Below, one piece after another: positions 9,850 to 18,842 of a stretch of 64,000 bases of DNA. The position numbers were made by a program, and so were the translations under genes. The notes under the pieces are model-generated. The model saw only the letters and a list, made by a program, of their open reading frames with translations, was not told where the DNA came from and ran no database searches. Every line of letters begins with the position of its first letter. The first letter of the stretch is position 1. This DNA comes from Asticcacaulis sp. UBA2476 (GTDB lineage Bacteria; Pseudomonadota; Alphaproteobacteria; Caulobacterales; Caulobacteraceae), in NCBI GenBank assembly GCA_002342035.1, contig DDPE01000062.1, positions 30,001-94,000 on the forward strand, read 5' to 3'.

Positions 9850-12753
9850 ATGAACAACAGGGTCAAAGGCCTGAAAAAGGCATATCTGCGCTCCGGCGTC
9901 GGCATGGTCGCGCTGGTGGCGGGCGTCATCGCCGGTCAGGCATTCGCGCAGGACACAACCGCCACTCCCGAAGCTGCGGAGGATGTCACCGAAGTGGTCG
10001 TTACCGGTGTGCGCGCCAGTATCGCTAAAAGTATCGACATCAAACGACGCTCGGTTCAGATTGTGGATTCCGTGGTTGCCGAAGACATCGGAAAACTGCC
10101 TGACAATAACGTCGTCGAAGCGCTTCAGCGCGTTACCGGGATTCAGGTCACCAACCGTCAGGGCGGCGAAATTTCGGGCATCTCTATCCGGGGCATGCCG
10201 GATATTGCTACGACTTGGAACGGACGCAGTATTTTTACGACCACAGGACGGTCTGTGGCGTTACAGGATATCCCGGCTAATCTGATCAATCGCATCGACG
10301 TTTATAAAACCCGTTCTGCGGATCAGCTTGAAACCGGCATTGCGGGCCAGATCGATGTGTCTTCACATCGTCCCTTCAATTTTAAGGGGCTTCAGATTTC
10401 GGCGGCGGCGCGCGGCAATTATTTCGAGCAAAACGGAGAGTATAACCCGAACGTATCGGCCTTGGTTTCCAACCGCTGGGATACTGGCGCGGGTGAGGTC
10501 GGTGCTTTGCTAAATGTCAGCTATGCGCGCACAAAATTCCGCAACCAGGATATTGTCGCCGGTGCCATGTTGCCGTTCGTGAGCCCGGATACGGCAACCC
10601 TGCCGCCCAGTGCAATGCCGAACCCCTGTAACAATCCAAATGGATGGGTGCCTCTGGAGCGTATCTTCCCAACTGACTGTCGCGCCCCCGGTCAAACCCT
10701 ATGGCAAACCGGTATGGAGCGTGGCCTGCCCACGGCTCCCGGTTCGACGCTTAATATTAATGGGGTTGATACCGAATATCTGCTGACGCGTGATGCGCTT
10801 ATCGCGACGGATTTCACGGGTGATCGGGAGCGTCCAGCTGTAAACGCTGCCTTCCAGTGGCGCCCGAATGACAAATCCGAATATACCTTCGAGTATTTTT
10901 ACGAAGGCTACCGCAACAAGATGTTCAACCGGATGCTGTTCTCCTTCGTCGATGCCTGGTGGGCGTTGCCTCCGGGTACGCCGCAGTCGAGCTACACTCT
11001 TTTCCCGGGTACGAATATCATCAAGTCCCGCACGGTTGGCGCAACCGGCGGCTTCAACTCTTCGGATTACACCCAGCAAAAGACAGATACTCACGTTTAT
11101 GCGCTTAATGGTAAATGGTACCTGAGCGACAGTCTGACGCTGGTTGGTGATCTGGCGTACCAGACCAGTGAGTTCACATCTGACTTCTTTGCCATGCGCA
11201 CTACGCGTGACGGCACAACCATCAGCATGGATTTCAATGCCAAGGATGGCTTGCCCTCATGGAGTTTTGCCACGCCTTCGATATTGACAGATCCGACGCA
11301 ATGGCGCGTGGGTGAGCTTTATGACAATTCTAATCGCGATGAGGGCGATGCCCTGACGGCATCGCTGGATGGTGACTGGGAGGCCAATGAGGGCATTCTG
11401 AAAAAGGTATCGTTCGGCGTGCGCTACGATGATCGCGGCGCGACGCAGTACTTCCGTGGACAGGATGCGTGGTGGTTAGGGACGTTGCTGTCGGATTTCA
11501 CCGCAGGTACGCAGGAAGTCAATTCCGGCTTCTTTGATGGCAAATCCGATGTCCCGACCTCTTGGGTATTACTTGACGGACCCGCGAATTATGGACGTGC
11601 CGATGATATACGGGCGATTTACCGCGCCCGTGGTGGTCAGGGTTTTGGGCACATTCAGACCAGCGACCAGTTCGTTATGAATAAGGATTTCGACGTTCAG
11701 GAAGTGACCACATCGGCCTATTTCATGGCGGATCTGGAGCCACAAATCTTCAATCGTCCATTGCTGGTTAATTTTGGCCTGCGCTATGTCAAGGTCGACA
11801 CAGACATGACTTTCACAGACCGTCAGCCACCCAACCAGACCAATTCGGCATCAGCATCTGTACGCCGCATCCTGCCCAGCCTGACCCTGCGCTATGATCT
11901 GACCGATAGTCTTCGTCTGCGTTATAACTATGGTGAAACCCTGCGTCGTCCGAATTTTGGCGATCTGAACCCGAACTTTACGTTGACCGGCGACTTGTCA
12001 GGTGTTGGGCGTGGATCGGGTAACCGCGGAAATCCGGATCTGAAAGCCACCGAATCCAAGAATACGGATGTGGCTGTCGAATGGTACTTCGCCCGTGACA
12101 GTCTGGTCAGTCTGACCTTGTTCAAGCGTGAAATCGAAGGCTTAGTCGTTACAGCGCCTCTGCTTTATACGATACCGAACGACAATTATAATACCGAAAC
12201 CTTCCTTATCAGCCAGCCGGTCAATGCGTCGAACGGCGAACTGGAAGGGGCTGAACTGGGCTTTACCTATTTCCCGGATTATCTGCCTGGCCTGCTGGAC
12301 GGGTTGGGGGTTCAAGGTAGTGTGACGGTTCTGGAATCGTCACAAAATCTTCCGATCTACGATAGTGGTACCGGGCAACTGGTTGGGCAGGACACTACTT
12401 CCTTCTTTGGTGTGTCGGACTTCTCTTATAACGTAACCATGGCCTATGAGCGTGGACCGATCGGCGCTCGCCTGTCCTACGTCTGGCGTGAGGATTTCAT
12501 GGATCGCAATGAGGCGCGCCTGTTTGCCAACCCTCTGGGGATTTGGCGTCGTCCGGAAAAGAGCCTTGACTTCCAGGTCAACTACAATGTGACGGATAAG
12601 CTGTCGATCTCGCTAGATGCCATCAACATTACGGATGAACTGAGCCAGAGCTACTATAAATTCGGTAGTTCCGGTGGCCCTGACACGCACAATTTCGGCA
12701 ATACCCTTCTGGGACGCCAGATTGCCGTCGGTCTGCGCTGGAGGCTCAACTAA
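9850..12753 (+). CDS. TonB-dependent receptor, carbohydrate type (arabinan locus)
   Basis: A 967-residue outer-membrane transporter. A signal peptide ends near AGQAFAQ (residue 35), and the TonB-box region EVVVTGVRASIAKS follows, typical of the large Caulobacter/Xanthomonas carbohydrate receptors. The plug domain has AEDIGKLPDNNVVEALQRV and RGMPDIATTWNGR; the barrel ends in GLRWRLN. There is no N-terminal STN domain, so it does not signal through FecR, and regulation probably lies with the GntR protein of this locus. It would import arabinan or arabinoxylan fragments to the periplasm for the GH43 and GH51 enzymes encoded downstream. Confidence 0.93.
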   Translation: MNNRVKGLKKAYLRSGVGMVALVAGVIAGQAFAQDTTATPEAAEDVTEVVVTGVRASIAKSIDIKRRSVQIVDSVVAEDIGKLPDNNVVEALQRVTGIQVTNRQGGEISGISIRGMPDIATTWNGRSIFTTTGRSVALQDIPANLINRIDVYKTRSADQLETGIAGQIDVSSHRPFNFKGLQISAAARGNYFEQNGEYNPNVSALVSNRWDTGAGEVGALLNVSYARTKFRNQDIVAGAMLPFVSPDTATLPPSAMPNPCNNPNGWVPLERIFPTDCRAPGQTLWQTGMERGLPTAPGSTLNINGVDTEYLLTRDALIATDFTGDRERPAVNAAFQWRPNDKSEYTFEYFYEGYRNKMFNRMLFSFVDAWWALPPGTPQSSYTLFPGTNIIKSRTVGATGGFNSSDYTQQKTDTHVYALNGKWYLSDSLTLVGDLAYQTSEFTSDFFAMRTTRDGTTISMDFNAKDGLPSWSFATPSILTDPTQWRVGELYDNSNRDEGDALTASLDGDWEANEGILKKVSFGVRYDDRGATQYFRGQDAWWLGTLLSDFTAGTQEVNSGFFDGKSDVPTSWVLLDGPANYGRADDIRAIYRARGGQGFGHIQTSDQFVMNKDFDVQEVTTSAYFMADLEPQIFNRPLLVNFGLRYVKVDTDMTFTDRQPPNQTNSASASVRRILPSLTLRYDLTDSLRLRYNYGETLRRPNFGDLNPNFTLTGDLSGVGRGSGNRGNPDLKATESKNTDVAVEWYFARDSLVSLTLFKREIEGLVVTAPLLYTIPNDNYNTETFLISQPVNASNGELEGAELGFTYFPDYLPGLLDGLGVQGSVTVLESSQNLPIYDSGTGQLVGQDTTSFFGVSDFSYNVTMAYERGPIGARLSYVWREDFMDRNEARLFANPLGIWRRPEKSLDFQVNYNVTDKLSISLDAINITDELSQSYYKFGSSGGPDTHNFGNTLLGRQIAVGLRWRLN

Positions 12754-12782
12754 CCTTCCCCAGAAAGTGTCCTCTGGTCACT

Positions 12783-12820
12783 GGGCGCTGTTCCCCATAA
12801 AGGTTCAGCGCCCCTTTATT
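12783..12820 (+). terminator. Hairpin between TBDT and arabinanase genes
   Basis: An 8-base stem (gggcgctg at 12783-12790, cagcgccc at 12806-12813) is followed by ctttatt. It could terminate part of the transcripts from the TBDT gene so that the following enzymes are made at a lower level. Confidence 0.55.
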
Positions 12821-12835
12821 ACGGATGGAGGATTC

Positions 12836-13840
12836 ATGTTTGACCGCAGGCAAGCCCTTATGGCCTTATATGGGGCGATGGTTCCGGCCCGCGCCATTAG
12901 CGAGGTGGCGTTCAGTGACCGCCTGACGGGCAATCTGTCGCCGGTGCATGATCCGTGCATCATTAAGGCCGATGACCTTTTTCACATATTCTCGACCTCT
13001 CGCCTGAACGAAGGGCCGGGGGCGATCCACTGGCGCACCTCTAAGGATCTCATCAACTGGGAGCTTAAAGGGGCCGTGATGACGCAGTTTCCGGCGTGGG
13101 TTAAGGATGAATTGCCCGACACCCGCGGCGCGTGGGCGCCGGATATCATCTATACCGAAGGCCGCTACAGGCTTTATTATTCGCTGTCGATGTTCGGCAA
13201 GAACACCTCACGTATCGCGATGGTATCGACACCGACGCTGGATACCGCGCGGCCTGACTTCGGCTGGCGCGATGACGGCGTGGTGGTGCGCTCTGAGGCG
13301 CGCAATGATTATAATGCCATCGACAGCCACGCCTTTATCGATGACGATGGCCGCCATTGGCTGAGCTGGGGCAGTTTCTGGAGCGGCATAAAGCTGGCCG
13401 AGCTTGATCCAAAAACGGGGCTGCTTTTGAAGCCAAAAGCTCTGCCGCGTTCACTGGTCAAGCGCGATCCGCCGGGCGCGGTCGAAGCGCCGGTGATCTT
13501 TAAGCGCGGAGGATACTATTACCTGTTCGTGTCCTATGATTTCTGCTGCCGGGGTGTCAATTCCACCTACTATACGGTGGTCGGCCGGTCGAAATCCGTG
13601 ACCGGTTCTTATGTGGACGATCGAGGCAAGCCCATGAAAGACAGCGGCGGACGTATTGTGCTTCATGCCAGCCTTGATCCGTCCGGACGCTGGAAGGGGC
13701 CAGGGCATTGCGATGTCTTCACCGATGAGGGCCGCGATTATATTGTCTATCACGCCTATGACGGCCAGAATGGCGGGCGTGCGACCTTGCGCATCAATAC
13801 ACTCATGTGGACCGCCGATGGCTGGCCGGTGGCGTCATGA
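12836..13840 (+). CDS. GH43 endo-arabinanase/arabinosidase
   Basis: A 334-residue five-bladed beta-propeller glycosidase. The catalytic triad of clan GH-F is visible: base Asp39 (VHDP), pKa-tuning Asp163 (AIDSHAF) and acid Glu217 (VEAPVI). His306 in YHAYDG fits the metal-site His of arabinan endo-1,5-alpha-L-arabinosidases. The start follows GGATGGAGGATTC; a longer in-frame extension would overlap the TBDT gene and is rejected. The N terminus MFDRRQALMALYG looks like a short Tat-type signal. Endo-acting arabinanase is the best reading; exo-acting arabinosidase is possible. Confidence 0.88.
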   Translation: MFDRRQALMALYGAMVPARAISEVAFSDRLTGNLSPVHDPCIIKADDLFHIFSTSRLNEGPGAIHWRTSKDLINWELKGAVMTQFPAWVKDELPDTRGAWAPDIIYTEGRYRLYYSLSMFGKNTSRIAMVSTPTLDTARPDFGWRDDGVVVRSEARNDYNAIDSHAFIDDDGRHWLSWGSFWSGIKLAELDPKTGLLLKPKALPRSLVKRDPPGAVEAPVIFKRGGYYYLFVSYDFCCRGVNSTYYTVVGRSKSVTGSYVDDRGKPMKDSGGRIVLHASLDPSGRWKGPGHCDVFTDEGRDYIVYHAYDGQNGGRATLRINTLMWTADGWPVAS

Positions 13841-14583
13841 TGGATGTCCTGAGCGACAGCTTTGCCGGAGCGGGTGACATGGGGGCGGACGGCTCACCTG
13901 AGCGGCTGCATGGGGCGCTGGCCCACCGGCTGGCGGTCGATATTCTCAAGAATATCCATCCCCCCGGCACGATCCTGCCGTCTGAGATCGAGTCGAGTGG
14001 TACGCTTAATATATCGCGTTCGGCCTACCGCGAAGCCATCCGCATTCTGGCTGCCAAGGGCATGGTCGAAAGCCGTCCCAAGGCGGGCACGCGGGTGACG
14101 CAGAGGTCGCGCTGGAATATTCTGGACCCTGATGTGCTCGGCTGGATGTTTGAGACGGAACCGTCCGAGGATTTCATCAAGGGGCTGTTTGAACTGCGGT
14201 TGATCAACGAACCGGCGGGGGCTGGCTTAGCAGCCCTGCGCCGTACCGACGCGCAGATTAAAGACATGGCGGACGGTCTGGAGCGCATGGCCAAATATAG
14301 CCTGGCGACCGAGGCGGGGCGCAAGGGTGATATCGATTTTCACCATGCCCTGATTACCGCCACCCATAATGAGGCGCTGGTGTCGCTCAGTACGTCGATA
14401 GGGGCGGCGATTACCTGGTCGACGCGCTTTAAGCAACGGCGCAACGCCCTGCCGCGCGACCCTATGCCAGATCATATCAAGGTGTTCGACGCGATTGTGG
14501 CGCAGGATGTCGGGCTGGCACGCTGGTGCATGGAATCGCTGGTTCGTATGGCGCTGGATGATACCCAGCGCAGTATGGATTAG
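13837..14583 (+). CDS. GntR-family regulator, FadR/FCD subfamily
   Basis: A 248-residue repressor candidate. The winged helix-turn-helix covers about residues 20-90 (GTILPSEIESSGTLNISR, YREAIRILAAKGMVESRPKAGT). An all-helical FCD effector domain follows, with likely metal ligands in DFHH and DHIKVFDAI. The ATG overlaps the arabinanase stop (ATGA), so the regulator is co-translated with the enzyme. Ligand is unknown; an arabinose-derived sugar or sugar acid is likely. Its operators may be the GTCTGAC-core sites at 3770, 9539 and 9771. Confidence 0.9.
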   Translation: MMDVLSDSFAGAGDMGADGSPERLHGALAHRLAVDILKNIHPPGTILPSEIESSGTLNISRSAYREAIRILAAKGMVESRPKAGTRVTQRSRWNILDPDVLGWMFETEPSEDFIKGLFELRLINEPAGAGLAALRRTDAQIKDMADGLERMAKYSLATEAGRKGDIDFHHALITATHNEALVSLSTSIGAAITWSTRFKQRRNALPRDPMPDHIKVFDAIVAQDVGLARWCMESLVRMALDDTQRSMD

Positions 14584-14613
14584 AACGCAGAGTTAAATGA
14601 AGAGGAACCCATT

Positions 14614-16194
14614 ATGCTAACCGGACTGAAAACCCTGATGACAGGGGTGGCGTTTGCCGCAACACTTATGGCCGCCCCTGCGCTGGCGCAAACGGCGGTC
14701 AAGGCTGATCTGACGATCGATACCGCCAAATCGGGCAAGGTTATTCCGCCGGAAATCTACGGTCATTTTGCCGAGCATCTGGGGCGCATGGTCTATGAAG
14801 GCGTCTGGGTCGGTGAGGATTCCAAAATCCCCAATACGCGCGGTATCCGCAATGACGTGGTGGGGGCGCTTAAGCACCTGAACGTGCCGGTGATCCGTTG
14901 GCCAGGCGGGTGTTTTGCCGACCGCTATCACTGGATGGACGGCATCGGCCCGCGCGATAAGCGCCCGGTGACCATCAATACCATCTGGGGCGGGGTCGAG
15001 GAATCCAACGCCTTTGGCACCCACGAGTTTATGGATTTTGCCGAACAGATCGGCAGTAAGGTCTATATCGCCGGCAATGTCGGCACTGGCACCCCGAAAG
15101 AAATGTCGCAGTGGCTGGAATATATGACGGCCAGCGATAATTCCCAGATGGCCAAACTGCGTCGCCAGAATGGGCGCGATAAGCCATGGAAGGTTGAATA
15201 TTTCGGCGTTGGCAATGAAACCTGGGGCTGCGGCGGGGATATGACGCCGGAACATTCAGCCAATCTATTCAAGCAGTTTGCCACCTTCTCAGACAATTAT
15301 CACCCGGATCAGAAAACGCCGGAAACGCGCATGGTCAAGGTCATGTCGGGGGCCAATGTGGCTGACTTCAACTGGACCGAAGTGTCCATGAAGATGAAGA
15401 ATCACAACACCCATGCCTTGTCATTGCACTACTACACCTCGGCGGGTCTGAACTGGCCGCCGTCGCGTCCGTCAACCGGCTTTGATGAGGCTGGTTGGGC
15501 CGTGGTTTTGAAAGAAGCCTTCTATATGGAAGAACTGGTTCAGAAACATTCTGCCATTATGGACAAGTACGATCCTGAGAAAAAAGTCGCTCTCTATGTC
15601 GATGAATGGGGCACCTGGTATAAGACCGATGACCTGAAAAATCCGGGCTTCCTCTATCAGCAGAACTCACTGCGCGATGGTCTGGTGGCGGCGCTGCACT
15701 TCAATATCTTTCACAAATATACCGACCGCGTGAAGATGGCCAATCTGGCCCAGACCGTGAATGTGCTTCAGTCGGTCATCCTGACCGACAAAGAAAAGAT
15801 GATCCTGACGCCGACTTACCACGTCTTTGATCTCTATAAGCCGTTCATGGGCGCGACCCACATTCCGGTGACGCTCAGTTCGGCCAAATATACGGTCGGT
15901 GATATTTCCCTGCCGGCCGTTGATGTATCTGCGGCCAAGGGCAAGGATGGCAGGATCTGGCTGGCGGTGGTCAACCTCGATCCAAATCGGCCAGCCGAAG
16001 TCAATACGTCGACGATGGGCGTTAAGGCTAAATCCGCCGTTGGCCGGGTGCTTACGGGTGACCGGATCGATGCCCACAATACCTTCGACAAACCCAATAC
16101 GGTAACCCTGAAATCCTATGAAGCCAAGGCGGCGGGGTCCGGTCTGGTGCTGAAACTGGCGCCGAAATCAGTGACTGTGGTCGAACTTCGTTAA
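14614..16194 (+). CDS. Alpha-L-arabinofuranosidase, GH51, exported
   Basis: A 526-residue GH51 enzyme with a cleavable signal peptide (cut after ALA, residue 25). Acid/base Glu202 lies in GVGNETWG and nucleophile Glu331 in YVDEWGTWY. It trims arabinose from polymers or oligosaccharides in the periplasm. It is clearly divergent from the cytoplasmic GH51 at 8004 rather than a recent copy. The gene follows the GntR gene by 30 bases with GAAGAGGAA as ribosome-binding site. Confidence 0.95.
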   Translation: MLTGLKTLMTGVAFAATLMAAPALAQTAVKADLTIDTAKSGKVIPPEIYGHFAEHLGRMVYEGVWVGEDSKIPNTRGIRNDVVGALKHLNVPVIRWPGGCFADRYHWMDGIGPRDKRPVTINTIWGGVEESNAFGTHEFMDFAEQIGSKVYIAGNVGTGTPKEMSQWLEYMTASDNSQMAKLRRQNGRDKPWKVEYFGVGNETWGCGGDMTPEHSANLFKQFATFSDNYHPDQKTPETRMVKVMSGANVADFNWTEVSMKMKNHNTHALSLHYYTSAGLNWPPSRPSTGFDEAGWAVVLKEAFYMEELVQKHSAIMDKYDPEKKVALYVDEWGTWYKTDDLKNPGFLYQQNSLRDGLVAALHFNIFHKYTDRVKMANLAQTVNVLQSVILTDKEKMILTPTYHVFDLYKPFMGATHIPVTLSSAKYTVGDISLPAVDVSAAKGKDGRIWLAVVNLDPNRPAEVNTSTMGVKAKSAVGRVLTGDRIDAHNTFDKPNTVTLKSYEAKAAGSGLVLKLAPKSVTVVELR

Positions 16195-16213
16195 AACGCA
16201 AACTCAATACAGA

Positions 16214-16238
16214 AGCGGTGCCTCATGCAGGCACCGCT
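16214..16238 (+). repeat. Perfect hairpin between GH51 and lectin genes
   Basis: agcggtgcct (16214-16223) pairs perfectly with aggcaccgct (16229-16238) around a 5-base loop. No T tract follows. It may protect or process the mRNA between the two genes. Confidence 0.5.
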
Positions 16239-16256
16239 CATACCGGGAGCAATATT

Positions 16257-17450
16257 ATGAAAATCTTTATAACGGGTCTTGGGTTTCTGGCCGCAGCGTT
16301 TATGTCGGTGACGTCCGCTCAGGCCGCTACGCCGCAAATGTCGATCGGCAGTAAATTCGCCGACGGTCAGTGCCTTGAGGCCCGCGCCGACGGATCGCTG
16401 ATCATCAATAAATGCAACGCGCAAGGGGCGCAACTTCTCCGCTATGATGATGCCACAGGCCGTCTGCATCAGGGCGATCAGTGCCTGTCAGCAGCGACGC
16501 GCGGCCAGCCGCTGGTAGCCAAGGCGTGTGGCGAAGGCGACGATCAGAAATGGAGCTTTGCGGAAGACGCCACCCTGCGCAGCGATAGTGGCCTGTGTGC
16601 GGACATCCTCAATTTCCGTAAGGATGCCGGCACGGCGGTCATCGCTTGGGATTGCACCGCCACTGACAACCAGAAATTCTTTGCGACCAACGTCAAGGTT
16701 ACCGCACCGGCCCCCCAGCAGGCGGTGGCGGCCATTCCCCCAATCACCGGCCAGCCGGTTCTGGCGACCTATTATGTGCAGGGGCGTTGTCTGAATGTCA
16801 CCGGGCGTTCCACCGTGACGATCGAGACGTGCGAGCGTAAACCGGTTCAGGATTTCCGTTTTCGCAGCGGAGCCAGCGGTCAGATCGTGCAGGGCGATAA
16901 GTGCCTGGCGTCATCGATCAAAGGAGAACCGCTGGTCGTCAAGGCCTGCGCTAACGTCGCTGAGCAGGACTGGACTCTGACCGCAGAAGGCACCTTGCGC
17001 AACCGGGTCGATGTCTGCGGCGATATCTTTGCCTTCCTGACGCGCAATGGCACCGACGTGATCGCCTGGGATTGCACCGCGACCGACAACCAGAAATTCT
17101 ATCCGGCTATTGCCGCAGAATCAGGATCATTCTCACTGGGTGAGGCGCTGGCTAAACAGCTATCGGGCGGTGACGGTAAGGTCACAACGGTGTCGATGGT
17201 GGGCGGCTATTCAGCCTACAACCTGACCGGCGCTGGGGGGCGCACGATCTCGGTCGATGCCAAAGGCCACATTACCGGCGGTGAAGGCGGCACCCTGGTT
17301 GTCGGGGGGGCGGGCGTATTGACCGTGCGGTTCATCAACGGTCTGGCTGCGCCGGGCATCAAGGCCGAACATGCCGCAGCGACTAATATCCTGCCAAAGG
17401 ATTGGTCATTCTTTTCCGGGGATACGGCAGGTACGTTACTGGTAAAGTAG
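16257..17450 (+). CDS. Exported protein with two ricin-type beta-trefoil lectin domains
   Basis: A 397-residue protein starting with a signal peptide (KIFITGLGFLAAAFMSVTSAQA). Two related segments, about residues 25-145 and 165-290, have ricin-B marks: QCLEARADG, DDQKWSF and DNQKFF in the first; RCLNVTGRS, EQDWTL and DNQKFY in the second. The copies share nearly identical DNA over the block encoding IAWDCTATDNQKF (near 16640 and 17062), so the repeat is an internal duplication. A Gly-rich C-terminal region of about 105 residues matches nothing I recognise. Probably binds arabinan or galactosyl side chains next to the exported GH51. Confidence 0.8.
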   Translation: MKIFITGLGFLAAAFMSVTSAQAATPQMSIGSKFADGQCLEARADGSLIINKCNAQGAQLLRYDDATGRLHQGDQCLSAATRGQPLVAKACGEGDDQKWSFAEDATLRSDSGLCADILNFRKDAGTAVIAWDCTATDNQKFFATNVKVTAPAPQQAVAAIPPITGQPVLATYYVQGRCLNVTGRSTVTIETCERKPVQDFRFRSGASGQIVQGDKCLASSIKGEPLVVKACANVAEQDWTLTAEGTLRNRVDVCGDIFAFLTRNGTDVIAWDCTATDNQKFYPAIAAESGSFSLGEALAKQLSGGDGKVTTVSMVGGYSAYNLTGAGGRTISVDAKGHITGGEGGTLVVGGAGVLTVRFINGLAAPGIKAEHAAATNILPKDWSFFSGDTAGTLLVK

Positions 17451-17604
17451 TCAAGGTGCAAAAGTTTCATTGAGCAGGTGTGCAGCATTGATAACGGCTG
17501 AATTCACTATCGAGATATGCCGCATCCACAAGGGGCAAGGGGTCGGCGTTCGACATTATGTCTGTGGCCACAACGATAAAATTAAAAACTGGGTAGTGAA
17601 GCCG

Positions 17605-18489
17605 TTACCCGATTTTAGATTTTTGGGCAGCCAGTAGCGGCACAACGATTGAGCTTACAGGTGTGGGTATGCCGTGGAGACGGCCTTTGCGGACAATCGC
17701 GGCATTGCGGGCATCCCATTCGGTTTCACATCCAGCTTTCCAATCATCGTACATCGAATTTGTGTCATCAGGTGCCGCATTTAAAAAGCGCTGCATTTGG
17801 AGATCTACAATATCTGCCGGCAAGTTTGCCCCTTCGGCCCGACCGACCATAATGCACTCGCTAAGAATAGCGCGAGCCACTTCGGCAACGCCAGCTTCAT
17901 GGAATACGTGCATTGTCTGACCGGTAAGGGCAAGTACAGCCCCTCCTGGAGCGTTCACGCACAACTTTCGCCAGAGTGCAGTGATGAAATCATCGGTAAC
18001 CTCGGCATTCACAAAGGTTTTGTCGAACAATTTGCATAGCGCACGACCCGCTGCGTGGTTTCCAACCGTAAGATTGGCCCGTTCACGCCATGTCACAGTA
18101 CCGGGCGCGGTACGCGACGCTGGTATATCGACGACAACCGGTACTACGACAGTGCTTTCAGGCACAAGGAACGCCACCCTCTCAACATGTTCGACGCCGT
18201 TCTGAAGTATGGCAAGTGACGTGGAGGGGCCGACAGCGGCCTTAAGCCAGTCCTTAGCCCCTGAGACCTGATGTGCCTTGACGCACAAGAAAACCCAATC
18301 CGCCGGCCTAACCTGATTGGGGTGCGTGATCACCTTAGCTGCCCGGGTGCGCTCATCGTATCCGGGACCACTGTTGGTCAGCGTAACAAATTGTTGGCGG
18401 GCGGCAAACGATACCGCGTGGCCCGCATCTAACAGGGCGGCACCAACACTCAGACCGATAGCTCCAGGGCCTATGACTAATATTTCCAT
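17605..18489 (-). CDS. 2-dehydropantoate 2-reductase family protein (PanE/ApbA)
   Basis: A 294-residue NADP-dependent reductase. The Rossmann motif GPGAIGLSVG is at residues 7-16 after MEILVI. The family's substrate-side motifs LCVKAHQ, LQNGVEH and WRKLCVNAPGG (catalytic Lys) follow. The start chosen places an AGGA just upstream; an ATG seven codons earlier is possible. True PanE makes pantoate for coenzyme A, but stand-alone members like this often reduce other 2-oxo acids, and no pantothenate gene is near. It is convergent with the lectin gene, with no terminator visible in the 154-base gap. Confidence 0.8.
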   Translation of the reverse strand: MEILVIGPGAIGLSVGAALLDAGHAVSFAARQQFVTLTNSGPGYDERTRAAKVITHPNQVRPADWVFLCVKAHQVSGAKDWLKAAVGPSTSLAILQNGVEHVERVAFLVPESTVVVPVVVDIPASRTAPGTVTWRERANLTVGNHAAGRALCKLFDKTFVNAEVTDDFITALWRKLCVNAPGGAVLALTGQTMHVFHEAGVAEVARAILSECIMVGRAEGANLPADIVDLQMQRFLNAAPDDTNSMYDDWKAGCETEWDARNAAIVRKGRLHGIPTPVSSIVVPLLAAQKSKIG

Positions 18490-18842
18490 GATGTCCTGCG
18501 ATATTGGCAACTTTAAATATGTCGGTTTCTGCTGAGCAGGCCTAACGGATAGGGCTCGTAAGACAACATCTATACCGTGTAGCTTATGCGTTTAAGCGGT
18601 CTTTTACAGCCCTACGCATTTATAGAGGCCCACAGGCCGGCTGGCGTTCTCTATTTTCCCACGCCGTCCTATTCAATTTTCGCTCCGCCCGCTATAGTCC
18701 GCCGCTGAAGGTTCGAAAAGGCATCAACGAGGTCGGCGATGTTCAGAACATTGCTGACGTCTTGGTCGATCCGGAAGGCTCACTTGAGCACCGCTCCCAT
18801 TGGGAGAAAACCAGACACTCCTTATTGGTCGGGGGCATACAC
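18490..18842. other. Gene-free divergent region
   Basis: This stretch separates the minus-strand PanE-like gene from the plus-strand DUF885 gene. It contains a -10-like TATAGT at 18693-18698 without a good -35, and a small inverted repeat gctta/taagc at 18582-18597. Nothing else is recognisable. An in-frame extension of the DUF885 gene to 18762 looks like leader, not protein. Confidence 0.4.
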
